Source: [Clostridium] aminophilum DSM 10710
GTDB lineage: Bacteria > Bacillota > Clostridia > Lachnospirales > Lachnospiraceae
Assembly: GCF_000711825.1 (NCBI RefSeq)
Contig: NZ_JONJ01000010.1
Location: forward strand, 62,001-126,000
Direction: 5' to 3'
Length of the DNA stretch: 64,000 nucleotides
The notes below the pieces were generated by a model. That model worked only from the letters and a program-made list of their open reading frames with translations, searched no databases and was not told where the DNA came from. Position 1 is the first letter of the stretch. Each line of letters starts with the position of its first letter. This document shows, piece after piece, positions 26,623-35,521 of this stretch. A program made the position numbers and the translations under genes.

Positions 26623-26630
26623 ATGACGGA

Positions 26631-26755
26631 AAAAGAAAAAAGGATAAAAGCGAAAAGGATATAAGAAAAAAGGATAAAAGAGAAAAAAGAAAAGGATAAA
26701 AGCGAAGCGGGAAAAAGACAAAAGGACAAAAAACAGAAAAAGAGAGAAAAGATTC
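26631..26755 (+). repeat. Purine-rich degenerate tandem repeat after the regulator gene
   Basis: Beginning nine bases after the stop codon, about 125 bases are almost pure A/G on the plus strand, with repeated AAAAGGATAAAAGCG-like units of 15-16 bases. It lies within the transcript, ahead of the terminator at 26788. Confidence 0.7.
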
Positions 26756-26787
26756 AGGTTGAAAAATATGCCGGCACGGAATGTCAG

Positions 26788-26825
26788 CGCAGTTGGACGG
26801 GAAAGGTCCGGCTGCGTTTTTTTTT
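26788..26825 (+). terminator. Terminator of the kinase-regulator operon
   Basis: CGCAG (26788-26792) and GGAC pair with GTCC and CTGCG (26812-26816), followed by nine T residues. Confidence 0.85.
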
Positions 26826-26848
26826 GCGGTATAGGAACCCTATAACAC

Positions 26849-26940
26849 AAAAAACGCTCCGCAGCTGACTCGCCAAAGCCCACGCCTTAATGAGGTCCTG
26901 GAGACTGCCGTTAAACGCTCGAAACTCGCAAAGCGTGTTA
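26849..26940 (+). repeat. Intergenic repeat copy C
   Basis: The reverse complement of 26849-26912 aligns with copies A2 and B (CGGCAGT, CCAGG, CTCA, GGCGTGGGC, TTGGCGAGT). The flank 26903-26935 aligns with the arm of copy B (ACTGCCG, AAACG, TCG, AACT, AAGC). Like the others it sits just beyond an intrinsic terminator, with a short CATAGG-like palindrome (TATAGG/CCTATA, 26830-26843) between. In the 618-base gap 26623-27240 it is followed by the structured leader below. Confidence 0.6.
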
Positions 26941-27089
26941 GGACTCGTTTGGTCATTCTTCTGGGAAATCCCGGAAACTGTCATCTTTTGGTAGAAAACA
27001 GTTTAGAAACGGTTTAGGAAATCCCGACTTTTCGTTTAAGAGGTTTCGTTATAGTGATATGCGTAGGGCGGAACGGGCAATTCAGGGGT

Positions 27090-27210
27090 TGCCCGCGCTG
27101 TCCTGACAGTTTGTGCGGGCAGTCGCCAATAATCAGGGTGATACAGACTCCGGATTTTGGCGGGGAGCCGCGACAGCGCATGAAAACCGCCGGGCGTGTT
27201 TCATGCGCTG
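27090..27210 (+). promoter_or_regulatory. Structured leader of the wall-binding protein gene
   Basis: Two strong hairpins precede the ribosome binding site. TGCCCGC (27090-27096) pairs with GCGGGCA (27115-27121) around CTGTC/GACAG. CAGCGCATGAAA (27174-27185) pairs perfectly with TTTCATGCGCTG (27199-27210). The second ends about ten bases before AAAAGGAG. It matches no riboswitch class I know. A TATAGT at 27050-27055 could be the -10 box, but no good -35 is visible. Confidence 0.45.
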
Positions 27211-27240
27211 AAACGAAAAGAAAAGGAGTGAGCATAAACA

Positions 27241-28875
27241 ATGAATAAGAAGGCAAAACTTGTTGCAGTATTATCTGTGTCTGCCATTCTCGCACTCGGT
27301 GCCTCTCAGGCATCATTTGCGGCCGGCTGGGAGAAGGATTCCACCGGTGTATGGCATTATTATGACAAAGATGACGAGATGGTGACCGGTTCCTGGCAGA
27401 AGGACGGAAATAAATTCTTCTATCTGGATGATGACGGTAATATGAAGACCAACGGATGGGTTGACGATGAGCACTATGTCGGCTCAGACGGCGCCATGCT
27501 GGTTAACCAGTGGGTTAAGACATCGGATTCCGATGACAGCGACAGCTCCGCTCCGGGCGAGAACGACGAGCATTGGTACTATTTCGGCACAAAGGGAAAG
27601 AAAGTGACCGACGGTTCCAAGAAGATTAACGGCAAGACCTACTACTTCGATTCCGACGGTAAGATGCAGTACGGCTGGTATCAGAAGGGCGATGATATCT
27701 TCTATCTCGGAACAGAGGATCAGGGTTGGAGAGTGGAGAGCAAGTGGCTCTGGCTCCAGAATCCGGGGGAAGCGCACGATGAAAATGACGAGGATTCCAA
27801 GGAGATCAGCTTCAAGGGTGAGAACTGCACCGGCGATACGGATTCCCAGAAGTGTGAATCCGAGGGATGGTATTATTTCCAGAACTCCGGAAAACTCTAC
27901 ACCGGCGCAAGCAGAAAGAAGATCAATGGAAGCTATTTCATGTTCAACGGCCACGGACAGATGCTGTATGAGTGGATCGACGGCGATACCAAGGTGACAC
28001 GCAGCTCCAATGCGAACCTTGACGGAAATCTCCCGGAGAATGCCACCAGAGCATCCATCGACAAGATGTACTACTTTACGCCGAACGGCGAGGGCAAGGC
28101 AGACGGCGGTGCCGCAAAGGGCTGGTTTGAGATTACCGGATCCAGAGATCTCGGCACCGATGACGATACCGACTGGTACTGGGTAAAGAACACCAAGGGT
28201 GAGATTATGCACGCGGGAAGCCGTGATGCGAACGGCCTGACCGATGAGGGCAAGGACGTTTACCGCAAGAAGGAGAAGATCTCCTGGAACGGCAAGACCG
28301 GAACCTTCGCATTTGATGAGAACGGAAGAATGAAGACCGGACTGCAGTATATTGGCGGTCACACCTACTACTTTGACGGCGACGGCTACATGAAGACCGG
28401 TAAGATCAGTAACCTGGAAGAGGATGACAACAACACCTACTACTATTCCTTCAAGACCAAGAAAGGCGGCTCCGGTCAGGGCGTTGACGGTGTAGATCAC
28501 GATACGCTGTACTTCCAGGGTAAGCGTCTGGAGGCACAGGACGACAACCGTGTATTCAAGATCGGCAACAAGTTCTATCTGGTCAACAAGAGCGGTAAGA
28601 TCCAGAAGAGCAAGACAAAGAAGTACAATATTGAGACCGTTGACGGCAATACCTACTCCAAGTGCAAGGTTGAGATGAGCGGTCAAAACATCAAGTCCGC
28701 TGTCGATGAGGACGGAAACGTTCTGAATCTGAATGAGATTGCGGAAGTACCGCACATCGAGCTGCTGGATAACTGGATGTATCCGAATGCGAACGGCGCA
28801 GTCGGCATCATGCCGAAGCAGGACGGCGCAGACACCCTCACTCCGGCGGCACTCGGAAATGAAGCCGAGAAGTAA
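27241..28875 (+). CDS. Secreted cell-wall-binding repeat protein
   Basis: A 544-residue protein. A signal peptide (1-28, ending ASFAAG) is followed along almost the whole length by Trp/Tyr/Asp/Gly-rich repeats of the choline-binding or glucan-binding type (TGSWQKDGNKFFYLDDDGNM, KINGKTYYFDSDGKM, GGHTYYFDGDGYMKTG). Acidic spacers separate the repeats. The last 120 residues depart from the pattern and have no LPXTG or membrane anchor. No catalytic domain is visible, so it is probably a structural or adhesive wall protein held through its repeats. AAAAGGAG precedes the ATG by several bases. It is monocistronic, with a long structured leader and a terminator at 29059-29100. Confidence 0.88.
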   Translation: MNKKAKLVAVLSVSAILALGASQASFAAGWEKDSTGVWHYYDKDDEMVTGSWQKDGNKFFYLDDDGNMKTNGWVDDEHYVGSDGAMLVNQWVKTSDSDDSDSSAPGENDEHWYYFGTKGKKVTDGSKKINGKTYYFDSDGKMQYGWYQKGDDIFYLGTEDQGWRVESKWLWLQNPGEAHDENDEDSKEISFKGENCTGDTDSQKCESEGWYYFQNSGKLYTGASRKKINGSYFMFNGHGQMLYEWIDGDTKVTRSSNANLDGNLPENATRASIDKMYYFTPNGEGKADGGAAKGWFEITGSRDLGTDDDTDWYWVKNTKGEIMHAGSRDANGLTDEGKDVYRKKEKISWNGKTGTFAFDENGRMKTGLQYIGGHTYYFDGDGYMKTGKISNLEEDDNNTYYYSFKTKKGGSGQGVDGVDHDTLYFQGKRLEAQDDNRVFKIGNKFYLVNKSGKIQKSKTKKYNIETVDGNTYSKCKVEMSGQNIKSAVDEDGNVLNLNEIAEVPHIELLDNWMYPNANGAVGIMPKQDGADTLTPAALGNEAEK

Positions 28876-29058
28876 TACCGTTTTTTTGAACAGTCCCGCT
28901 TTATGACAGAGAGCGGAAGTGCTGATATTTTTTTTCCGAAACGGACGGCGGAGCGGATGAACCCGCCGCCCGTATTCTATATCTCGGGAGAGGGTTTGTG
29001 CGCAGTCCTTTTTTCTTTTTTCATAATTTGTAAATGCTTAAATGATATCTTTGGTGAG

Positions 29059-29100
29059 AAGCAGTTTCCGGAACAACCAGCCGGAGGCTGCTTTCTTTTT
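29059..29100 (+). terminator. Terminator after the wall-binding protein gene
   Basis: GCAGTTTCCGG (29061-29071) pairs with CCGGAGGCTGC (29081-29091), followed by TTTCTTTTT. It is 184 bases past the stop codon. A weaker CCGCT/AGCGG hairpin with a T-tract lies near 28898-28940. The remaining part of the gap 28876-29280 shows nothing else convincing. Confidence 0.75.
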
Positions 29101-29280
29101 GCGGGCAAAACTTTTGGAAGGAGAGACTTTTGGGGATGAGTTTTCACAGGGGATTTTTGCGGGAGAATATTTCATTGCAATGTCAGTGACAAAAGATGTC
29201 CGGGAAAGCACATGCGCGGAGCGGAAGGAATCTGTGCTACAATACGCTCATACATGTTTGACAGCGGGAGGAGACTATCC

Positions 29281-29844
29281 ATGAACATTACAGTATATCT
29301 CGGATCATCATTCGGCAAAGATGAGAAATATCGAAGAGCGGCGGAACGGCTCGGAACCTGGATCGGGGAGAATGGACACCGTCTGATTTACGGAGGCAGC
29401 AGAGTCGGACTGATGGGCGTTCTGTCCACCGCGGTTCTCGGTGCGGGCGGTCATGTCATCGGCGTGGAACCGGAATTTTTCGTGAAGAATGCGCTTCAGA
29501 ATGAAGATATTGATGAACTGATTGTGACAAAAGACATGCGGGAGCGAAAGGGAAAGATGATCGAACTGGGCGATGCGTTCATCGCTTTTCCGGGAGGGAC
29601 CGGTACGCTGGAGGAGATCACTGAGGTGATGGAAATGACGACGCTGGCCCGCATCGAAGAGGGGAAAGAAGGCGGCATTGACAGTCCGTGCATCTTCTTC
29701 AATCTGGACGGATACTACGATCACATCCGGGCGCTGCTTTTGCAGATGGTGGAAGCCGGTTTTCTGGAAAAACATCGTCTCGGCGGAGTGCATTTTGCGG
29801 AGAGTCTGGAGGAGATTGTGCAGATTCTGACTTCCGGATCATGA
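29281..29844 (+). CDS. LOG-family protein (TIGR00730 type)
   Basis: A 187-residue Rossmann-like protein. It begins ITVYLGSSFGKD, and has LIYGGSRVGLMG and the family signature PGGTGTLEEITE. LOG-family enzymes release the base from cytokinin-type or other nucleoside 5'-monophosphates (phosphoribohydrolase); the bacterial substrate is often unclear. The ATG at 29281 follows GGGAGGAG (29266-29273); earlier in-frame codons lack a site. The stop codon lies inside the first unit of a 33-base tandem array. Confidence 0.9.
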   Translation: MNITVYLGSSFGKDEKYRRAAERLGTWIGENGHRLIYGGSRVGLMGVLSTAVLGAGGHVIGVEPEFFVKNALQNEDIDELIVTKDMRERKGKMIELGDAFIAFPGGTGTLEEITEVMEMTTLARIEEGKEGGIDSPCIFFNLDGYYDHIRALLLQMVEAGFLEKHRLGGVHFAESLEEIVQILTSGS

Positions 29845-29972
29845 TCGGGCAGTATGGTGCTCCGGCGGTCCTGATGATCGGGCAGTATAGCGCTTCGGCG
29901 GTCATCATGATCGGGGATAACAGCGCTGCGCAGTCCTGATGATCGGGGGAGTACCGTGTTACGGCGGCCAGG
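29841..29972 (+). repeat. 33-nt tandem array starting at the LOG gene stop codon
   Basis: Four units begin ATGATCGGG at 29841, 29874, 29907 and 29939 (periods 33, 33, 32), each with a GCGGTC or GCAGTC-like end. The TGA of the first unit is the stop codon of the LOG gene. Confidence 0.85.
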
Positions 29973-29984
29973 AAAAATGGTGAC

Positions 29985-30118
29985 CGGGAATTGGCAGCGG
30001 AACCGGAGCGAAGAATCGGCAGATAGGTCGGCGTGCGGAACCGGCGTGAGGAACCGGCAGTGGAACCGGAGCGAGGGACCGGCAGTGGAACCGGTACACG
30101 GAACCGGCGCACGGCGTA
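29985..30118 (+). repeat. GC-rich degenerate repeat upstream of lepA
   Basis: GGCAGTGGAACCGG and GGAACCGGCG-like units recur about eight times in 130 bases. With the 33-nt array, the lepA promoter and a GGGTATGC/GCATACCC hairpin (30231-30250), this accounts for the 483-base gap 29845-30327. Confidence 0.65.
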
Positions 30119-30123
30119 AAGTG

Positions 30124-30152
30124 TTGCGGAAACGCCGGATCAATGATATTCT
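30124..30152 (+). promoter_or_regulatory. lepA promoter
   Basis: -35 TTGCGG (30124-30129), 17-base spacer, -10 TATTCT (30147-30152). The leader is about 170 nt and contains the perfect hairpin at 30231-30250. Confidence 0.5.
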
Positions 30153-30327
30153 ATTAAATTGAGTTATTGTGTCTTTCTTGTGTTATGCGGACTTTGCTCC
30201 GTTTCGGGAAATCCTTCCGGAGAGAGACAGGGGTATGCGCGGGCATACCCGCCGGCCGCGTTCCATAAGAGAGGAACGGGCAATTACCACAGAACGATAT
30301 TTCGATATAAAGAAAAGAGGAAACAGG

Positions 30328-32145
30328 ATGGGAGCTGCTGATCAGAGCAGAATCAGAAATTTCTGCATCGTGGCACACATTGACCACGGCAAATCAACAC
30401 TTGCAGACCGTATCATCGAGAAAACAGGACTTCTCACCGAGCGTGAGATGCAGGACCAGGTGCTGGACAACATGGAGCTGGAGCGGGAGCGCGGCATCAC
30501 CATCAAGTCGCAGGCAGTCCGCACCGTGTATAAGGCAAAAGACGGCAATGAATATATCTTCAATCTGATTGACACTCCGGGACACGTCGACTTCAACTAC
30601 GAGGTATCCCGAAGCCTTGCGGCGTGTGACGGAGCCATCCTCGTCGTCGATTCCACACAGGGTGTGGAGGCGCAGACGCTGGCCAATGTCTATCTTGCGC
30701 TGGATCATGACCTGGAAGTATTCCCGGTGCTGAACAAGGTGGATCTTCCGAGTGCGCATCCGGACGAGGTTGCCGAGGAGATCGAGGATATCATTGGGAT
30801 CGATGCCTCCGAGGCACCGCGTGTATCGGCGAAGACCGGTCTCAACGTGGAGGAAGTGCTGGAGAGTATCGTGACAAAGCTTCCGGCGCCGTCCGGAGAT
30901 CCGGATGCACCGCTGCAGGCGCTGATCTTCGACTCGATCTATGATTCCTATAAAGGCGTCATCGTGTTCTGCCGTGTGAAGAACGGCTCCATCAAAAAGG
31001 GCATGAAGGTTCGCATGATGGCCACCGGAGCGGAGATCGACGTAGTGGAGGTCGGTTATTTCGGCGCGGGACGGTTTGTCCCGGGCGACGGCCTTGACTG
31101 CGGCATGGTTGGATATTTCACCGGAAGCATCAAGAATCTGCAGGAAGCGCGTGTCGGCGACACCGTGACCGGCGCGGCCAATCCGTGTGCGGAGCCGCTT
31201 CCGGGATATAAGAAGGTAACGCCGATGGTTTACTGCGGCATTTATCCGGCAGATTCCGCCCGCTATCCGGAACTGCGGGATGCACTGGAAAAACTTCAGT
31301 TAAATGATGCCGCTCTCTACTATGAGCCGGAGACATCGGCGGCCCTCGGCTTCGGATTCCGCTGCGGATTCCTTGGCCTTCTCCATCTGGACATCATCCA
31401 GGAGAGACTGGAGAGAGAATACAATCTTGACCTTGTGACCACCGCGCCGGGCGTTGTCTACCATGTCTACAAGACCGACGGCACGATGATGGAGCTCACC
31501 AACCCGTCGAACCTTCCGGACCCGTCGGAGATTGAGCACATGGAGGAGCCGATCGTCAAGGCGGAGATCATGGTCACCACGGAATATGTCGGCGCCATCA
31601 TGACGCTCTGCCAGGAGCGCCGCGGCGTATACCTGAATACGGATTATGTGGAGGCGACCAGAGCGATCCTTCACTACGAGCTTCCGCTCAACGAGATTAT
31701 TTACGACTTCTTCGACGCCCTGAAATCCCGATCCAGAGGATATGCGTCTCTCGATTATGAACTCAAGGGTTATGAGCCGTCCAAACTGGTGAAACTGGAC
31801 ATCCTCATCAACCGCGAGCAGGTGGATGCGCTGAGCTTCATCGTCTTTGCGGATTCTGCCTATGAGCGCGGAAAGAAGATGTGCGAGAAACTTCAGAACG
31901 AGATTCCGAGACATCTCTTCGAGATTCCGATTCAGGCAGCGGTCGGCGGCCGCATTGTGGCCAGAACGACGGTTCGCGCGATGCGCAAGGATGTCCTGGC
32001 GAAATGTTACGGCGGCGATATTTCCCGTAAGAAAAAACTTCTGGAGAAACAGAAGGAAGGTAAGAAGCGTATGCGCGAGGTCGGCAATGTCGAGATCCCG
32101 CAGAGTGCGTTTATGAGCGTCCTGAAGCTGGATGACGGAAATTGA
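30328..32145 (+). CDS. lepA: Elongation factor 4 (LepA), ribosome-associated GTPase
   Basis: A 605-residue translational GTPase. G1 is AHIDHGKST, the switch segment is [11 protein letters not shown], and G3 is DTPGHVDF; G4 NKVD and domains II, III and V follow, with the LepA-specific C-terminal region rich in Lys/Arg ([21 protein letters not shown]). It acts on stalled or back-translocated ribosomes. Length (about 600) is normal from the ATG at 30328. The 53 in-frame codons before it have no ribosome binding site and would not fit the family. The stop codon overlaps the hemW start, as in many Bacillota. Confidence 0.96.
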   Translation: MGAADQSRIRNFCIVAHIDHGKSTLADRIIEKTGLLTEREMQDQVLDNMELERERGITIKSQAVRTVYKAKDGNEYIFNLIDTPGHVDFNYEVSRSLAACDGAILVVDSTQGVEAQTLANVYLALDHDLEVFPVLNKVDLPSAHPDEVAEEIEDIIGIDASEAPRVSAKTGLNVEEVLESIVTKLPAPSGDPDAPLQALIFDSIYDSYKGVIVFCRVKNGSIKKGMKVRMMATGAEIDVVEVGYFGAGRFVPGDGLDCGMVGYFTGSIKNLQEARVGDTVTGAANPCAEPLPGYKKVTPMVYCGIYPADSARYPELRDALEKLQLNDAALYYEPETSAALGFGFRCGFLGLLHLDIIQERLEREYNLDLVTTAPGVVYHVYKTDGTMMELTNPSNLPDPSEIEHMEEPIVKAEIMVTTEYVGAIMTLCQERRGVYLNTDYVEATRAILHYELPLNEIIYDFFDALKSRSRGYASLDYELKGYEPSKLVKLDILINREQVDALSFIVFADSAYERGKKMCEKLQNEIPRHLFEIPIQAAVGGRIVARTTVRAMRKDVLAKCYGGDISRKKKLLEKQKEGKKRMREVGNVEIPQSAFMSVLKLDDGN

Positions 32146-33476
32146 TGAAGAAAGAGCGGCCGGATATGGAGATCTATGTTCACATTCCGTTCTGCGTAAA
32201 AAAATGCCGGTACTGTGATTTTCTCTCTTTTCCCTGCGGAAATGATTCTGCCGGAAAGGAGGACCGGTATGTGGAAGCGCTTCTCCGGGAGATCGCAGAA
32301 ATGCGGCACGGAAGAGGAAAATGCGATGCCGCACCGGCGGACGTAACCTCCGTTTTTATCGGCGGCGGCACGCCGTCGGTCCTGCCGGCGGAATCGATCC
32401 GTCGGATTCTGGACCGGATCCGGGAAGTCTACTTCGTCCGGGAGGATGCGGAGATCACGATGGAGGCAAATCCCGGCACGATCACGGAGGAAAAAGCGCG
32501 GATCTGGAAGAAGGCCGGCGTGAACCGCCTGAGTATGGGGCTTCAGAGCGCCCATGACGAGGAACTCCGGCTTCTCGGGCGGATTCATACATGGGAAGAT
32601 TTTCTGGAGAGCTGGAAGACGGCGAGAAATGCGGGCTTTGACAACATTAATATCGATCTGATGAGTGCGCTTCCGGGCCAGAAGGAAGAGACCTGGCGGG
32701 ATACCCTGAAACGGGTGATTGCGCTCGCGCCGGAACACATTTCGGCGTACAGCCTGATTGTCGAACCCGGAACGCCGTTTTATGAAGATTACGGCGCGAT
32801 GAGCAGCGATATCGCGGATTACGGCGAGTACGCCGATGTACCCGAAGATCATCTGGCGCGCTACCGCGGCCGGGCAAGGATTCCCGGGGAGACCGAGGAC
32901 CGGGCGATGTATCACGATACGAAACGGATTCTCGCGGAGGCCGGTTACCGGCGCTACGAGATCTCCAATTATGCGAAAGCAGGCCGGGAATGCCGGCATA
33001 ATCTCGGGTATTGGACCGGGGTGGAATATCTCGGCTTCGGCCTCGGCGCAAGTTCCTGTCTGTGTGAGAACGGGCATTACGTCCGGTTTTCCGTGACGAG
33101 AGATCCGGATGAATACTGCGGCTGCTTTGAGAGCAGAACCCGTGCCACGGCCGAGCGACCCTCTGAACCGGAGTCATCGGACCACAATGCCGGGGATGCC
33201 GGTATAAGGCCGCGCGCACTGTACGATACAACGGAAATTCTCTCCGAAGCGGACCGGATGGCGGAATTCATGTTTCTCGGACTTCGCCTCACGGACGGGG
33301 TGTCCGCGGCGGAATTCCGGAAAGAATTCGGCCGGGAGATCCGGGAGGTTTACGGAGAAGTGATCGGGAAACTGAGACGAGAAGGTCTTCTTGCGGAGAA
33401 CGGTGACCGCATTCTGCTCACAGAGACAGGACTGGATGTGTCCAATATCGCGATGGCAGAGTTCCTGCCGGACTGA
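32145..33476 (+). CDS. hemW: Radical SAM heme chaperone HemW
   Basis: A 443-residue protein with the radical SAM cluster motif HIPFCVKKCRYCDF (Cys17, Cys21, Cys24) and GGGTPSVL, a SAM-binding element. The C-terminal HemN-like domain is present (MAEFMFLGLRLTDGV). HemW inserts heme into target proteins and is often misnamed coproporphyrinogen oxidase. A hydrophilic insert lies at about 330-360, next to ESRTRATAERPSEPES. The start overlaps the lepA stop codon (TTGATG), suggesting translational coupling; an ATG at 32166 is an alternative. In Bacillus the next genes are hrcA-grpE-dnaK-dnaJ; here a tandem array and prmA follow. Confidence 0.93.
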   Translation: MKKERPDMEIYVHIPFCVKKCRYCDFLSFPCGNDSAGKEDRYVEALLREIAEMRHGRGKCDAAPADVTSVFIGGGTPSVLPAESIRRILDRIREVYFVREDAEITMEANPGTITEEKARIWKKAGVNRLSMGLQSAHDEELRLLGRIHTWEDFLESWKTARNAGFDNINIDLMSALPGQKEETWRDTLKRVIALAPEHISAYSLIVEPGTPFYEDYGAMSSDIADYGEYADVPEDHLARYRGRARIPGETEDRAMYHDTKRILAEAGYRRYEISNYAKAGRECRHNLGYWTGVEYLGFGLGASSCLCENGHYVRFSVTRDPDEYCGCFESRTRATAERPSEPESSDHNAGDAGIRPRALYDTTEILSEADRMAEFMFLGLRLTDGVSAAEFRKEFGREIREVYGEVIGKLRREGLLAENGDRILLTETGLDVSNIAMAEFLPD

Positions 33477-33503
33477 ATGCGGGAAAGAGCAGGAGACGGA
33501 ATC

Positions 33504-33641
33504 GAACGCCGGAAAAAACCATCGGAGACGGAACGCCGGAAAAAGACTATCGGAGACGGAACGCCAGAAAAAGACCATCGGAGACGGAACGCCAGAAAAA
33601 GACCATCGGAGACGGAACGCCGGAGAAGGATAGACGGAGAA
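33504..33641 (+). repeat. 28-nt tandem array between hemW and prmA
   Basis: Five units start GAACGCC at 33504, 33531, 33559, 33587 and 33615 (periods 27, 28, 28, 28), with ATCGGAGACG ending each. The period is not a multiple of three and every frame soon meets a stop or lacks a start signal, so it is not coding. Degenerate GGAGACGGA remnants continue to about 33695. Confidence 0.9.
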
Positions 33642-33712
33642 AGATCACAGGAGACGGATTGTCGGAATAGAGCACCGGAAACGGATTAACGGAGATAAAT
33701 GGAGGAAACGCA

Positions 33713-34699
33713 ATGAAGTGGAAAAAATACACACTGACAACAACAACCGCAGCGGAGGATCTGGTTTCCGCAACGCTCGATGATATCGGCATCGAGGGCG
33801 TTATGATCGAGGACAATATCCCGCTGACCGAAGAGGAGACCAAGGGAATGTTCATTGATATTCTGCCGGAACTTCCGCCGGATGAGGGTGTTTCCCGGAT
33901 TTCCTTCTATCTGGACGACGATGAAAATGCGGCGGACATGCTTCAGAAGGCAAAGGAGGCGCTGGCAGAGCTTGCGCAGTTCACGGACCTCGGCGCCTGC
34001 ACCATCGAGGAGTCTGAGACCGAGGACAAGGACTGGATCAACAACTGGAAACAGTATTTTAAGCCGTTTACCGTCGACAATATCCTGATTAAGCCGACCT
34101 GGGAGCCGGTGCCGGAAGAGCACAAGGATAAGCTCATGATCCAGATCGATCCGGGCACAGCCTTCGGAACCGGTCTTCATGAGACGACACAGCTCTGCAT
34201 CCGTCAGCTCGAAAAATATATCAAAGGCGGCGAGCAGATTCTGGATGTCGGAACCGGAAGCGGTATTCTCGGCATCGCGGCGCTGAAGCTTGGGGCCGGC
34301 TATGTCTTCGGAACGGATCTGGATGAAAATGCCATCGACGCTGTGGCGGAGAACCTTGCGTCCAACGATATTGCAGGCGATAAGTTTGACGTCCTTCAGG
34401 GCAACCTTCTCTCCGGTGGCCCGGATAACCAGACCGAAGAAGAGACCAGAGCCGTACAGGAAAAAGTCGGCTTTGAAAAGTACGATATTGTGACCGCCAA
34501 TATCCTTGCGCCGGTGATCATCGGCCTGGTTCCGGAGATCCCGCAGCATCTGAAAAAGGGCGGCGTGTTCATCACCTCCGGTATCATCAATACCAAAGAA
34601 GAGGACGTTGTAGCGGCATTTCAGGCGGAACCGTCCCTGAAGATCGTGGAGATCAATCATCAGGGCGAGTGGGTCAATGTGACCGCAGTGAAGGAGTGA
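33713..34699 (+). CDS. prmA: Ribosomal protein L11 methyltransferase
   Basis: A 328-residue methyltransferase. The N-terminal substrate-recognition domain is at 1 to about 110, and the SAM-binding fold holds GTGLHETTQLCI and motif I LDVGTGSGILGIAALKLGA. The catalytic NILAPVI motif follows (TANILAPVIIGL). It trimethylates ribosomal protein L11. It is slightly longer than usual because of an acidic stretch at about 225-240. GGAGG precedes the ATG. rsmE follows after seven bases, a pairing conserved in Bacillota. Confidence 0.95.
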   Translation: MKWKKYTLTTTTAAEDLVSATLDDIGIEGVMIEDNIPLTEEETKGMFIDILPELPPDEGVSRISFYLDDDENAADMLQKAKEALAELAQFTDLGACTIEESETEDKDWINNWKQYFKPFTVDNILIKPTWEPVPEEHKDKLMIQIDPGTAFGTGLHETTQLCIRQLEKYIKGGEQILDVGTGSGILGIAALKLGAGYVFGTDLDENAIDAVAENLASNDIAGDKFDVLQGNLLSGGPDNQTEEETRAVQEKVGFEKYDIVTANILAPVIIGLVPEIPQHLKKGGVFITSGIINTKEEDVVAAFQAEPSLKIVEINHQGEWVNVTAVKE

Positions 34700-34706
34700 C
34701 CGGATC

Positions 34707-35447
34707 ATGTACCATTTCTTTGTGGAACCGGATCAGATCGCGGAAGACCGGATCACGATCCTCGGTGAGGATGTCAATCACATCGGCAATGTTCTACGCA
34801 TGAAGCCGGGAGAAAACGTTCTGATCAGTGCGGAAGGGGAAAAGGACCGTCTCTGCGGGATTGAAGAAATCCGGCGGGACGAGGTGATTCTCCGGATTTT
34901 GGAAGTGCGGGAGGAAAATAATGAACTTCCGGCGCGCATCCATCTGTATCAGGGACTGCCGAAGAGCGACAAAATGGAACTCATCATCCAGAAGGCGGTG
35001 GAGCTTGGCGCATACCGCATTGTTCCGGTGTCAACGAAGAATACGGTTGTGAAGCTGGACGCCAAAAAGGCGGAGGCTAAAGTGAAGCGCTGGAACGCCA
35101 TCGCGCTGGCGGCGGCCAAGCAGTCCCAGCGGAGTGTGATTCCGGAGGTCGCTCCGGTTATTTCCTTCGGACAGGCCCTGGAGGAAGTGAAGGCGTTTGA
35201 TCTGAAGCTGATTCCGTATGAAAATGCGGATGGAATGGCGAAGACGAGAGCGTGTCTGGAGAAGGCGGCGCCGGGACAGGATATCGCGGTGTTCATCGGC
35301 CCGGAAGGCGGATTTGATCCGGGAGAGATCGAAAAGGCAAAAGACGCAGGCACAGAGCCGGTGACGCTCGGAAAGCGGATCCTCCGCACGGAGACCGCGG
35401 GGCTCTGCATCCTGTCCGCTCTGATGATGCAGCTCGACGACTGCTGA
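34707..35447 (+). CDS. rsmE: 16S rRNA m3U1498 methyltransferase
   Basis: A 246-residue SPOUT-class methyltransferase. An N-terminal PUA-like domain (NHIGNVLRMKPGE) is followed by the knot-forming C-terminal domain with FIGPEGGFDPGEIE and LGKRILRTETAGL, the RsmE signature. It methylates U1498 of 16S rRNA. The seven-base gap to prmA indicates one transcript. Confidence 0.95.
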   Translation: MYHFFVEPDQIAEDRITILGEDVNHIGNVLRMKPGENVLISAEGEKDRLCGIEEIRRDEVILRILEVREENNELPARIHLYQGLPKSDKMELIIQKAVELGAYRIVPVSTKNTVVKLDAKKAEAKVKRWNAIALAAAKQSQRSVIPEVAPVISFGQALEEVKAFDLKLIPYENADGMAKTRACLEKAAPGQDIAVFIGPEGGFDPGEIEKAKDAGTEPVTLGKRILRTETAGLCILSALMMQLDDC

Positions 35448-35521
35448 AAAGCGATGAAGGCCGATAACGGCAAACAGAACTGAATAAGACAAAATCACCA
35501 AAGTTTAGAAAAGAAAGAATT

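Noticed and set aside
27050-27240. Cyclic-di-GMP riboswitch upstream of the wall-binding protein gene
   Set aside because: The conserved bases of the known classes are not found; only generic strong hairpins are visible.
28903-29139. Small plus-strand frame between the wall-binding protein gene and the LOG gene
   Set aside because: It runs through a terminator hairpin and has no ribosome binding site.
29841-30120. CRISPR array at the LOG-lepA gap
   Set aside because: Units are contiguous without unique spacers and there are no cas genes, so these are plain tandem repeats.
33477-33689. Repetitive plus-strand frames in the hemW-prmA gap
   Set aside because: They come from the 28-nt array, whose period is not a multiple of three; no start signal.
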